Shown here: piece after piece, positions 1-6,072 of the stretch
Layout: each line of letters starts with the position of its first letter
Position numbering within the stretch: position 1 is the stretch's first letter
NCBI GenBank assembly: GCA_035294465.1
Contig: DATGKW010000025.1
Span: 1-13,285 of the forward strand
Reading direction: 5' to 3'
Origin: Paraktedonobacter sp035294465
Lineage (GTDB): Bacteria > Chloroflexota > Ktedonobacteria > Ktedonobacterales > Ktedonobacteraceae
Length of the DNA stretch: 13,285 bases
Position numbers and translations under genes: made by a program
The notes under the pieces: generated by a model
Database searches by the model: none
The model's input: only the letters and a program-made list of their open reading frames with translations
Told to the model about the DNA's origin: nothing

Positions 1-319
1 TTTTTTGGAACTATATTGAAAGCACAGATCGAAAACATCGTCCAAAAGAACGTTGCCAGGAGCTTGACAGGAATGATATAATCAAAATGAGAAAACAGGG
101 AAGTTTGAACGATGTATGCAGATATTTTTCTATTATTTGTCGATTTCCTTTCCCTACCATTCTCAGATCCCACCATTTTTATGAGCGAAGCAGCACTCTT
201 GCTTGCCCCTTCTCTCAAGACACGCTACAATACAAGCCATATTCTCGACTCGCGTACCTTTCTATCGAACGCAGGATAGAGAGAATGAACCTTTTCTTTC
301 TAGTAAGGGGGGAAGACAC
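1..319 (+). other. Gene-free region and aroH 5' leader
   Basis: No convincing gene lies here. The open frames have no ribosome binding site and no recognisable protein. The stretch begins with six T, possibly the tail of an upstream terminator. It then carries the putative promoter at 53-82. A dyad follows near the end: TCTATC at 261-266 pairs with GATAGA at 275-280, and ATTCTC at 241-246 pairs with GAGAAT at 281-286. This gives a nested but lopsided hairpin about 20 nt before the aroH Shine-Dalgarno. No T-box consensus or leader peptide rich in aromatic codons was found. Confidence 0.5.
53..82 (+). promoter_or_regulatory. Putative sigma-70-type promoter for aroH-aroF
   Basis: A perfect TATAAT at 77-82 has TTGCCA at 53-58 placed 18 bases upstream. 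Transcription would begin near 89 and give a leader of about 230 nt before aroH. A perfect TTGACA at 64-69 is also present, but it lies only 7 bases before the TATAAT and cannot be its -35 partner. No other promoter this good was seen before aroH. Confidence 0.5.
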
Positions 320-691
320 TTGACATATTGCCGGGGCATTCGGGGAGCAACGACCGTCACAGAAAATACACGTGCAGAGATTCTCTCTGCGACCACGGAG
401 CTCCTGCAACTGATCATTCGCCAGAATGATCTAAAAAGTGAGGATATTGTCAGTGCAATCTTCAGTTTAACCGAAGATCTGGATGCAGAATTCCCGGCGC
501 TCGCGGCACGTACACTGGGCTGGACAGAAGTGCCCCTGCTCTGCGCGCGCGAAATACCTGTGCCCGGCAGCCTAGGCAAATGCATCCGCGTCCTGCTCCA
601 TGTCAATACCACGCGGAGTCAAGCCGAGATGCGGCATGTGTACATTCGTGGAGCGGTCAATTTGCGTCCAACATTCGCTATTCAAGAGTAG
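320..691 (+). CDS. aroH: Chorismate mutase, AroH type
   Basis: Monofunctional chorismate mutase that converts chorismate to prephenate, the branch to phenylalanine and tyrosine, in the cytoplasm. The 123-aa product matches the length of the Bacillus subtilis AroH trimer subunit (127 aa) and starts with the family hallmark RGIRGATTV. Catalytic-site residues fall at nearly the same numbers as in B. subtilis: Arg8, Phe58, Arg64, Cys75, Glu78, Arg90 (KCIRVL) and Tyr108 (RHVY). The start is TTG at 320, because homology begins there and a very strong purine-rich ribosome binding site (AAGGGGGGAAG, 305-315) sits just upstream. A longer reading from 203 would add about 39 unrelated residues. It is followed after 119 bases by aroF on the same strand, so the two probably form one transcription unit. 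Function is well supported; the TTG start is likely. Confidence 0.94.
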   Translation: MTYCRGIRGATTVTENTRAEILSATTELLQLIIRQNDLKSEDIVSAIFSLTEDLDAEFPALAARTLGWTEVPLLCAREIPVPGSLGKCIRVLLHVNTTRSQAEMRHVYIRGAVNLRPTFAIQE

Positions 692-716
692 TTTTTCAGA
701 ACAAAAGAGGGAAAGC

Positions 717-842
717 ATGACGACGGCGTCATTGAAAGGCCGGGAGGCCGTGAAGCTGGCGATGTCGGGCCAGCTTGTTGCCCTCCATTTTAGAAGAAGG
801 AGCTTTTCGTATGATTGTCGTCATGCAGCAGCATTGCAGTGA
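717..842 (+). CDS. Possible 41-aa small ORF overlapping the aroF start
   Basis: A 41-codon ORF begins with ATG at 717, has a reasonable Shine-Dalgarno (AGAGGG, 706-711), and ends 32 bases inside aroF in another frame. The product (MTTASLKGREAVKLAM...) resembles no family I recognise. It is basic and has a modest aromatic cluster near its end (HFRRRSFSY). It spans the hairpin at 753-776 and the aroF ribosome binding site, so its translation could open that structure and couple to aroF. It may equally be a chance frame. Only its position and ribosome binding site support it. Confidence 0.3.
   Translation: MTTASLKGREAVKLAMSGQLVALHFRRRSFSYDCRHAAALQ
753..776 (+). promoter_or_regulatory. Hairpin in the aroH-aroF junction
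   Basis: A perfect 8-bp inverted repeat, AAGCTGGC (753-760) and GCCAGCTT (769-776), encloses an 8-nt loop. A second small stem (GGCC-GGGA-GGCC, 739-750) precedes it. No U-run follows, so this is not an ordinary intrinsic terminator. It lies about 18 nt before the aroF Shine-Dalgarno and could shape translation or mRNA stability. Confidence 0.45.
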
Positions 843-1890
843 CTCAGACATTGAACACGTTCTGGTTTTCCTTAAGGATCACGGCCTGAGCGGCCACCTC
901 TCGCGCGGCACCGAGCTAACGGTAATCGGCGTTCTTGGTGCGGTCGGCCCGTCGGGTACACGTACCACTGCCGGAGGGATCAATCCCTCCATTGGCGAAG
1001 CGCTGGAGGGTCTGTCAGGCGTCGAGAAGGTTCTGGCAGTCTCCAAGCCGTATAAGCTGGCCAGTCGGGAATTTCATCCCGACAATACCGTCGTCGAGAT
1101 TCCCGCAGCGTGCGTCTCTTCGGGCAGCGTCCAGGTTGGCGGCAAAGATATCATTATGATGGCAGGTCCCTGCACCGTCGAGAGCGAGCGGCAGCTTATG
1201 GCCACGGCTGAGGCAGTGAGAAAAGAGGGCGCGGTTATCCTGCGCGGTGGGGCCTTCAAGCCTTCGACCTCCCCGTATGGCTTTCGCGGCATGGGCGAGG
1301 CCGGCTTGAAGCTGCTGGCCAAAGCGAGCGAAGAATTTGGCATGGCGGTGATCACCGAGGTCATGACGCCTACTGATGTCCCTATGGTCTGCGAGTACGC
1401 GGATATTCTGCAAATTGGCACACGCAATATGCAGAACTACATGCTGCTTGACGAAGTAGGCAAGGTGGAGAAGCCGGTCGTGCTCAAACGCGGCATGTCG
1501 GCAACCATCGAAGAGTGGCTGCTGGCCGCTGAGTATATTCTGACCCAGGGCAATCCGAACGTGATTCTCTGCGAGCGTGGCATTCGTACCTTCGAGAAAA
1601 TGACCCGCAACACAATGGACATCAGCGCGATCCCCTTGATCAAGCGCCTCTCTCACCTGCCGATTATCTCCGACCCCAGCCAGGGCACCGGGCGGCGCGA
1701 CCTGGTCACGCCCCTTTCGCTCGCTGCGATTGCCGCAGGCACCGACGCGCTCCTCATCGAGGTGCATCCCAATCCAGATGAAGCCCTCAAAGATGGCGCG
1801 CAGTCGCTGACTCTTGAGCAATTCACGCAGTTGATGCCCAAAGCCCAGGCAGTGGCCGCAGCCGTTGGGCGTGAAATTGTCACGCAATAA
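811..1890 (+). CDS. aroF: 3-deoxy-7-phosphoheptulonate (DAHP) synthase, type I-beta with N-terminal regulatory domain
   Basis: Condenses phosphoenolpyruvate and erythrose 4-phosphate, the first step of the shikimate pathway, in the cytoplasm. The 359-aa protein closely follows the Thermotoga maritima enzyme (about 338 aa). Residues 1-75 form a ferredoxin-like/ACT-like regulatory domain (MIVVMQQH..., TVIGVLG), and a TIM-barrel from about 112 carries AGPCTVES, LRGGAFKPSTSPY and CERGIRTFEK. Expected metal ligands are Cys121, Glu317 (IEVHP) and Asp328. The fourth, normally the His of DPSH, is Gln291 here (DPSQGTGRR), which is odd. The start is ATG at 811, since homology begins there and AAGAAGGAG (794-802) is well placed; a start at 775 would add 12 residues with no counterpart. 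In T. maritima the N-terminal domain mediates tyrosine inhibition, so similar feedback is likely. It follows aroH and probably shares its transcript. Confidence 0.95.
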   Translation: MIVVMQQHCSDSDIEHVLVFLKDHGLSGHLSRGTELTVIGVLGAVGPSGTRTTAGGINPSIGEALEGLSGVEKVLAVSKPYKLASREFHPDNTVVEIPAACVSSGSVQVGGKDIIMMAGPCTVESERQLMATAEAVRKEGAVILRGGAFKPSTSPYGFRGMGEAGLKLLAKASEEFGMAVITEVMTPTDVPMVCEYADILQIGTRNMQNYMLLDEVGKVEKPVVLKRGMSATIEEWLLAAEYILTQGNPNVILCERGIRTFEKMTRNTMDISAIPLIKRLSHLPIISDPSQGTGRRDLVTPLSLAAIAAGTDALLIEVHPNPDEALKDGAQSLTLEQFTQLMPKAQAVAAAVGREIVTQ

Positions 1891-1919
1891 GGACTTCTAC
1901 CTGGCAGGATGGCTGCCGA

Positions 1920-1954
1920 GCCGGGATAGCACCCATGCGTGGTGTCGGTCCGGC
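1920..1954 (+). other. GC-rich dyad after aroF
   Basis: GCCGG (1920-1924) pairs with CCGGC (1950-1954), and CACC (1930-1933) pairs with GGTG (1941-1944), across a symmetric 5/5 internal loop with a 7-nt apical loop. It begins 30 bases after the aroF stop. There is no U-run after it, so it may stabilise the mRNA 3' end or assist factor-dependent termination rather than act as an intrinsic terminator. Confidence 0.3.
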
Positions 1955-2015
1955 AACCATTCCGCCCTCACGCCCCGATATATCTGAACTTATAACAAAA
2001 ACCGTCACCCACGAT

Positions 2016-2072
2016 AGACCCCTCTGGCAAAAATGGGAAAATGTGAAATATGACCAGAAACTTTGTGGGTCT
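2016..2072 (+). other. Long-range two-part inverted repeat in the aroF-ldt gap
   Basis: AGACCC (2016-2021) pairs with GGGTCT (2067-2072), and TCTGG (2023-2027) pairs with CCAGA (2054-2058), around an A-rich loop of 26 nt. A loosely U-rich stretch (GTTCGTTGTTTTA) follows. It could be a weak terminator for the aroF transcript or a structure upstream of the next promoter. The asymmetric internal loop makes it unconvincing. Apart from this, the dyad at 1920-1954 and the promoter candidate, the 1891-2188 gap holds nothing I can name. Confidence 0.25.
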
Positions 2073-2077
2073 GTTCG

Positions 2078-2105
2078 TTGTTTTATCCTATAGAGATGGT
2101 AATAT
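2078..2105 (+). promoter_or_regulatory. Putative promoter for the L,D-transpeptidase gene
   Basis: TTGTTT (2078-2083) and TAATAT (2100-2105) are 16 bases apart, a reasonable sigma-70-like pair. Transcription would start near 2112, about 77 nt before the gene's ATG. The AT-rich setting offers other possible boxes, so this is a candidate only. Confidence 0.35.
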
Positions 2106-2188
2106 TGAAATAGTTCGTTACGAGAAAAAATCAGCCATCTACATTCAGCCAACAGGTTTTTTTGAACAGGTCGGCAAGGTGAAATAGT

Positions 2189-3304
2189 ATGGTACCAAGA
2201 TCACAACAACTGCTCCGGCAGCGCAACATATTCGTTGTCCTTGCTTGTATGCTGCTAGGCGGGCTGCTGCTAGGCGCGTGCAGCAGCCCGGCAAGCGCTA
2301 ATTCGTCTGGCTCCACGTCTACTCCTGTGGCAACCCCTACGGTCAGTCCAACTTTGCTGGAAGAAGGAGATACTCAACTTCAGTCTTTCCAGCAATGGAT
2401 CGCATTAATGCAACAGTACGGCGGAAACGTCACGACATATCAGCAGCAGTACAATAGCGACCGGCAGGCGCTGGCAAAGGCAAACACAGACGGAACGTAT
2501 AGCGCAGCTCTCAAGACTCTCCAGGAGCAGGTTGACGCGATTAAAATCCCGGCGATGAAGCAGGAATGTACATATCTTCAGCAGGAATTAGAGCAGCAGG
2601 TAAGCGCCTGGGGCAAGCAGCATACTTATTACGATAGCTACAACAATACAACCTATGCGCTGGGCTATGAATATGACAGCAACACCGGCATCGGTGGTCC
2701 GCTCTGGCTCCAGGAAGAGCTGAGCTCAGATCAGACTCTGGCCGACTATCAGCAGACGGTTGAAGACCTGAATATGTGGCTTTACAACTTCCAGCAGATG
2801 AAGGCCGACTTTACCGACAAGACTCCGGCGAACCAGCCGCATCAGGCCGATCTCAATCTACTGCAACATTATGGCTATATGAATGAACGGGTGGTAGTCG
2901 TCTCGCTGGATGAAGAGGAGTTGCGCGCTTACGACCATGGGAAACTGGTAAATGCTTTCCCGGTAACAACCGGCCAGCCTGATCTGCCTTCTCCTCCAGG
3001 CACCTGGTGGATCGAGGGCAAAAAGCATCCAACAGTCTTCAAGTCGACCGCGCCCAAAGGCTCACCTGATTGGTATCCAGATACACCTATTACCTGGGCG
3101 ATGCAATATCACAGCAATGGGTACTTTCTACATGAAGCCTGGTGGCGCACTGAGTTCGGTCCGGGAACTAACTTCCCTCACCAGGACCCCGATGGCGATC
3201 CATTTGCCGGGCAGGGCTCGCATGGGTGCGTGAATATGTCCACGAATGACGCAGGCTGGCTATACGGCTTTGTCTCGCTTTTTACTCCTGTAGTGATTTA
3301 CTAA
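2189..3304 (+). CDS. Lipoprotein L,D-transpeptidase (YkuD domain)
   Basis: Predicted cell-wall enzyme that would form 3-3 peptidoglycan crosslinks or attach substrates to wall peptides, at the outer face of the membrane. The 371-aa product has a lipoprotein signal: Arg-rich start, hydrophobic run at residues 14-29 and lipobox LGAC with Cys31 as lipidation site. A Ser/Thr/Pro-rich linker (32-55) follows. Residues about 60-230 are Gln-rich and probably helical, with no LysM or other wall-binding motif I recognise. The C-terminal YkuD domain (about 234-371) has the catalytic signature SHGCVNM with Cys347, and an upstream His315 (FLHEAWW) where most members have HGT. The start has AAGGTG (2176-2181) at good spacing. 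It converges on the protease gene 39 bases downstream. The family call is firm; the crosslinking substrate is inferred. Confidence 0.9.
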   Translation: MVPRSQQLLRQRNIFVVLACMLLGGLLLGACSSPASANSSGSTSTPVATPTVSPTLLEEGDTQLQSFQQWIALMQQYGGNVTTYQQQYNSDRQALAKANTDGTYSAALKTLQEQVDAIKIPAMKQECTYLQQELEQQVSAWGKQHTYYDSYNNTTYALGYEYDSNTGIGGPLWLQEELSSDQTLADYQQTVEDLNMWLYNFQQMKADFTDKTPANQPHQADLNLLQHYGYMNERVVVVSLDEEELRAYDHGKLVNAFPVTTGQPDLPSPPGTWWIEGKKHPTVFKSTAPKGSPDWYPDTPITWAMQYHSNGYFLHEAWWRTEFGPGTNFPHQDPDGDPFAGQGSHGCVNMSTNDAGWLYGFVSLFTPVVIY

Positions 3305-3343
3305 CAGAGAGCTATCCGCGACACCTATCATAAGCAGGAAGTG

Positions 3344-4561
3344 TCAGGAGATGCTTAGCTCACCAAGCTTCACCTTGACCTGCATTTGTCGCGTGCCGCG
3401 CACAATTCCTAGATTTGCCGTCGCACCGGGATCATAGGCAAGCAGAGCCTCGGCCAGGTCTGCCTGACTATTGATTTGTGTATTCCCTACCTGGACAATT
3501 ACATCTCCGGCCCTCAAACCGGCGCGGGCAGCGGGACCATTTGGCACGACGCTGGTGATAAGCGCACCATGATCGACCGCAAGGTTGGCCTGAGCAGCGA
3601 TCACAGGATCAACAGTAATCACGCTGGCCCCAAGAGCCGCGCGGCCGCTGTGTACGACCTTTCCATATCGAATGAGTTGCGGCGCGATAAACTTCACGCG
3701 GTCGGACGGAATGGCAAAGCCAACGCCGTTGGCCGGAATTTTGAACTCTGGATCGACAGCGACCAGCGTTGGAATACCAACCAGGTCGCCATCCATATCG
3801 ACCAGCGCGCCGCCACTATTGCCGGGATTGATTGGCGCATCGGTCTGCACAGCGTTGATAATGGTTCCACCGCCCGGCCCTTCGGGCACGATACGCCCCA
3901 GAGCGCTGACAATTCCATTCGTCACGGTCTGGGTAATGCCCAGGGGATTGCCAATAGCCAGAACCTGGTTTCCTGCTTGCAATCTGGTAGAATCGCCGAT
4001 TGGCATCGCATATATCTTGCGAGGCGGGTTGATTTTAAGTACGGCAAGATCATCGGGTGGATCGACGCCAACCACTCTGGCCGGTAAGACCGTACCGTCG
4101 AAGAGCGTCACGTTCTCGCGCTGCCCTCCACTGATCACATGATCATTTGTGACTATATGGCCCTGCGTATCAATAATTACTCCCGAACCTATCGATACTC
4201 CTTTCTCCGTCGGCACATTGACCTGTACCACCGCCTGCCGGTCGCGCTCAATTATTTGCTCCACCGTCATATCTGCGCTTCGATAGCTAACAACCCTATC
4301 ACTCAGAGAAGCGAATTTATTTTTGCCTACGCTCCAGCCAATCAGGCCACCCACCCCCAGTAAAAGCAATCCTCCAACGAGCATAGCCACCAGGAAGCAT
4401 GAAAGCGCTCCTTTGCCCACAGGCGCCAGGGGAGCAACTGGCCGATACTCAACAGGCCGGGCGTCTCCCCCGCTGGTTTCTTTGGAGAAGGCGCGATTCG
4501 CATCTTTAGGGCAATCAAAGGGCTGCTCCGCCTTTTCTTCGTTCCTATCGGCATTTGACAT
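3344..4561 (-). CDS. htrA: Membrane-anchored HtrA/DegP-like serine protease (S1C) with PDZ domain
   Basis: Quality-control protease that cleaves misfolded proteins outside the cytoplasmic membrane. From the ATG at 4561 it is 405 aa: a charged cytoplasmic tail of about 50 residues, one membrane segment (about 52-75), a trypsin-like domain (about 105-290) and one PDZ domain (about 310-400, with AARAGLRAGDVI). The catalytic triad is visible as His141 (TNDHV), Asp171 (DDLAVL) and Ser249 (PGNSGG). A TTG 15 bases upstream is a possible alternative start, but the ATG has GAGG nine bases before it. With a single PDZ and an N-terminal anchor it resembles HtrA/DegS-type enzymes of Gram-positives more than periplasmic DegP. 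It is divergent from the SDR gene (154-base gap) and convergent with the transpeptidase. It may be stress-induced as in other bacteria, but no specific regulator site was identified. Confidence 0.93.
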   Translation of the reverse strand: MSNADRNEEKAEQPFDCPKDANRAFSKETSGGDARPVEYRPVAPLAPVGKGALSCFLVAMLVGGLLLLGVGGLIGWSVGKNKFASLSDRVVSYRSADMTVEQIIERDRQAVVQVNVPTEKGVSIGSGVIIDTQGHIVTNDHVISGGQRENVTLFDGTVLPARVVGVDPPDDLAVLKINPPRKIYAMPIGDSTRLQAGNQVLAIGNPLGITQTVTNGIVSALGRIVPEGPGGGTIINAVQTDAPINPGNSGGALVDMDGDLVGIPTLVAVDPEFKIPANGVGFAIPSDRVKFIAPQLIRYGKVVHSGRAALGASVITVDPVIAAQANLAVDHGALITSVVPNGPAARAGLRAGDVIVQVGNTQINSQADLAEALLAYDPGATANLGIVRGTRQMQVKVKLGELSIS

Positions 4562-4715
4562 TGTACTTAACCTCAACTATTATCAAACACACACCTCTGG
4601 CAATGGATCTCATAATCAGTATAATGAAACATATAAAACCGACCCTGATCACTTTATACCCGCGCGAGTCAGCCGTTTTAAAAGAATGAAGAGAAACGAG
4701 ATAGGAGAACTTTTC
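4562..4715. promoter_or_regulatory. Divergent promoter region, htrA and SDR
   Basis: This 154-base AT-rich gap must hold promoters for both genes. A perfect TATAAT (4620-4625) faces the SDR gene, and the overlapping complement TATACT (4623-4618) faces htrA, so two -10-like boxes lie back to back. A second TATAAA (4632-4637) faces the SDR. Good -35 boxes were not found for any of them, so exact start sites are uncertain. Confidence 0.4.
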
Positions 4716-5474
4716 ATGTCCCCACAGCCAGCTTCTCGCGTAGCGCTGATCACCGGCGGATCGCGCGGAATCGGTGCTGCAACCGCGCTGACGTTCGCAC
4801 AGCATGGCTACGATGTCGTGCTGACCTACCGAAATAAAGCAGCGCGTGCCCAGGAAATAGTTGAAGCAATCATACAAGAGGGCCGGCGCAGCCTGGCGCT
4901 GGCTTGTGATATGACGCGTGACGAGGAAATTCAGCGCTGCTTCCAAGAGCTACAGAGGTGGACTAACTGCCTGGACGCGCTGATCCTTAACGCATCAGGG
5001 GGAATGGAGCGCGACCTGGTCGCGGCTGATCCTGACTACCCGATGCATATCAATCGAGACGCACAGTTACGTTTTGCCGATGCTGCGCTGCCCCTGCTCT
5101 CATGGGGAAGCACTATTACCCTGGTGACCAGCCATTGGGCGCACCTCTACGGGCAAATGGAGCAATTGCCCGCCTACGAGCCTGTGGCCGCGAGTAAGTA
5201 TGCCGGTGAGCAAGCCCTACGTGCTCGCCAGGACGAATTCGCCCGTCTGGGAATTCGCTTGTTGATCGTGACCGGCGATCTGATAGAAGGCACGATCACT
5301 CCTAAGCTGCTTGAACGTACAGCCCCCGGACTAATTGCCCAACGCCGCGCAGCACAGGGACCGCTGCCAACTACAACCGAAATGGGCCGGCAAATTGCCC
5401 TGGCTACTCTCAATCCTGCTCTGGCTAGTGGCTCGCTCGTGGTTGTAGGCGCTTCTCTGGAGTCAATGCTTTAA
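4716..5474 (+). CDS. Atypical SDR-family oxidoreductase lacking the canonical catalytic Tyr
   Basis: Rossmann-fold short-chain dehydrogenase/reductase-like protein of 252 aa, typical of the family. The dinucleotide-binding loop TGGSRGIG (13-20), Asp65 (ACD) and NASG (92-95, in place of NNAG) are clear. The active-site region is unusual. Lys161 sits in VAASK, and the residue four before it, Tyr in classical YxxxK, is Val157. The nearest Tyr is Tyr154, seven before the Lys, inside YEPVAASKYAGE; Ser139 (VTSH) may be the catalytic Ser. I recall similar YEPVA-SK-AGE sequences in other bacteria, which suggests a conserved variant subfamily, but this is from memory. The substrate is unknown. The start at 4716 has AGGAGA (4703-4708); a much longer open frame upstream runs antisense to htrA and is not coding. 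It is convergent with the next gene, 4 bases away. Confidence 0.85.
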   Translation: MSPQPASRVALITGGSRGIGAATALTFAQHGYDVVLTYRNKAARAQEIVEAIIQEGRRSLALACDMTRDEEIQRCFQELQRWTNCLDALILNASGGMERDLVAADPDYPMHINRDAQLRFADAALPLLSWGSTITLVTSHWAHLYGQMEQLPAYEPVAASKYAGEQALRARQDEFARLGIRLLIVTGDLIEGTITPKLLERTAPGLIAQRRAAQGPLPTTTEMGRQIALATLNPALASGSLVVVGASLESML

Positions 5475-5479
5475 AGCAT
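5466..5479. repeat. 14-bp palindrome at the convergent gene ends
   Basis: ATGCTTTAAAGCAT is a perfect palindrome covering the SDR stop codon (5472-5474) and reaching the first base of the opposing stop triplet (5479-5481). The two genes are separated by only 4 bases. As RNA it could form a short stem on either strand, but no U-run follows it in either direction. Confidence 0.5.
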
Positions 5480-6018
5480 CAGGCAAAAAAGCTGGCAGCC
5501 TGTGGATTATCGGTACTCACAAAATGGGCCGAGGTGCCAAGAAAATTGTAGCGTTTTACGCCCGTAATGGTCATCGATTCGTTAGGCGTCTGCGTTGTGA
5601 CATAGCGCTGCACCTGTAAGCCCAGCGGGCGGCCCAGGACAAGAGCTGCGGTTGTGGCCAGAATGACATTATTCAACCCGTTATAGGGGCGGCGCATGCG
5701 CGCCACAGTCATCGCGGCCAGCCCGGCCAGAATACCTGTGACGGCCAGGTTCGTGCCACAACGTTCGTGAATAGCCAGATCTGGCGAGGTTGTGCGCAGG
5801 AGGTTGAGCGCCTCTTCTGCTGCGGGACGAATGGCTTCTGTAGGCAGGTCGCCAAAGACAAAGAAACCCGAGGCAAAAGAGATACCGGCCAGGCGTACAT
5901 TGGGATACTGGCGACTGAGCAAAACAATCGTCGCGTGTTCTAGAGCGTGATTTTGCTTGACGGCCGGACCAAGAAACACTTGCTGCGCTATCTGGTTGAC
6001 AGGATCGATAGAACTCAT
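5479..6018 (-). CDS. DUF6391-like predicted membrane protein
   Basis: The 179-aa protein resembles what I recall as DUF6391, a family of unknown function in cyanobacteria and Chloroflexota. Visible features are a conserved-looking KQNHALEHATI (21-31), a GFFVFGDLPTEA stretch (51-62) and HERCGTNLAVTGILAGLAA (84-102). Two hydrophobic segments, about 90-107 and 115-130, probably cross the membrane. His24, His28, His84 and Cys87 are candidate metal- or redox-active residues, but that is speculation. The C-terminal tail (131-179) is soluble. The start has AGGA seven bases upstream. It lies 54 bases downstream of the kinase gene on the same strand, with a possible weak terminator between them, so co-transcription is possible but unproven. 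The family name is moderately sure; no function can be given. Confidence 0.75.
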   Translation of the reverse strand: MSSIDPVNQIAQQVFLGPAVKQNHALEHATIVLLSRQYPNVRLAGISFASGFFVFGDLPTEAIRPAAEEALNLLRTTSPDLAIHERCGTNLAVTGILAGLAAMTVARMRRPYNGLNNVILATTAALVLGRPLGLQVQRYVTTQTPNESMTITGVKRYNFLGTSAHFVSTDNPQAASFFA

Positions 6019-6035
6019 GAGCTTATCCTCTCTCT

Positions 6036-6068
6036 AAAAGTCGCCCGGCCAGCGGAAGCAAACCGGGC
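6036..6068 (-). terminator. Possible weak terminator after the kinase gene
   Basis: Reading on the minus strand, GCCCGG (6068-6063) pairs with CCGGGC (6048-6043) around a 14-nt loop. Three bases later comes a run of four U (6039-6036). The stem is GC-rich but the U-run is short. It sits between the kinase stop and the DUF6391 start, so it may reduce rather than stop read-through. Confidence 0.4.
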
Positions 6069-6072
6069 TCAC

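Noticed and set aside
65..71. TGACAGG matching half of the WYL-gene palindrome
   Set aside because: Only seven bases match, with no mirrored second half, so a shared operator is not supported.
64..82. TTGACA and TATAAT pair upstream of aroH
   Set aside because: Both boxes are perfect, but only 7 bases separate them, far short of the 16-18 needed; TTGCCA at 53-58 is the better -35.
87..323. 78-aa open frame in the aroH leader
   Set aside because: No ribosome binding site, no recognisable protein, and it ends at the aroH start in another frame.
1015..1887. 290-aa open frame on the minus strand opposite aroF
   Set aside because: It lies fully antisense to a strongly conserved enzyme gene, has no recognisable protein features, and follows from codon bias of the real frame.
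3476..4142. Overlapping plus-strand open frames of 203 and 156 aa opposite htrA
   Set aside because: Antisense to the protease domain with its intact catalytic triad; no ribosome binding site or family match.
4323..4715. N-terminal extension of the SDR open frame by 131 residues
   Set aside because: It runs antisense to the 5' part of htrA and across the divergent promoter region; a good ribosome binding site and family homology fix the start at 4716.
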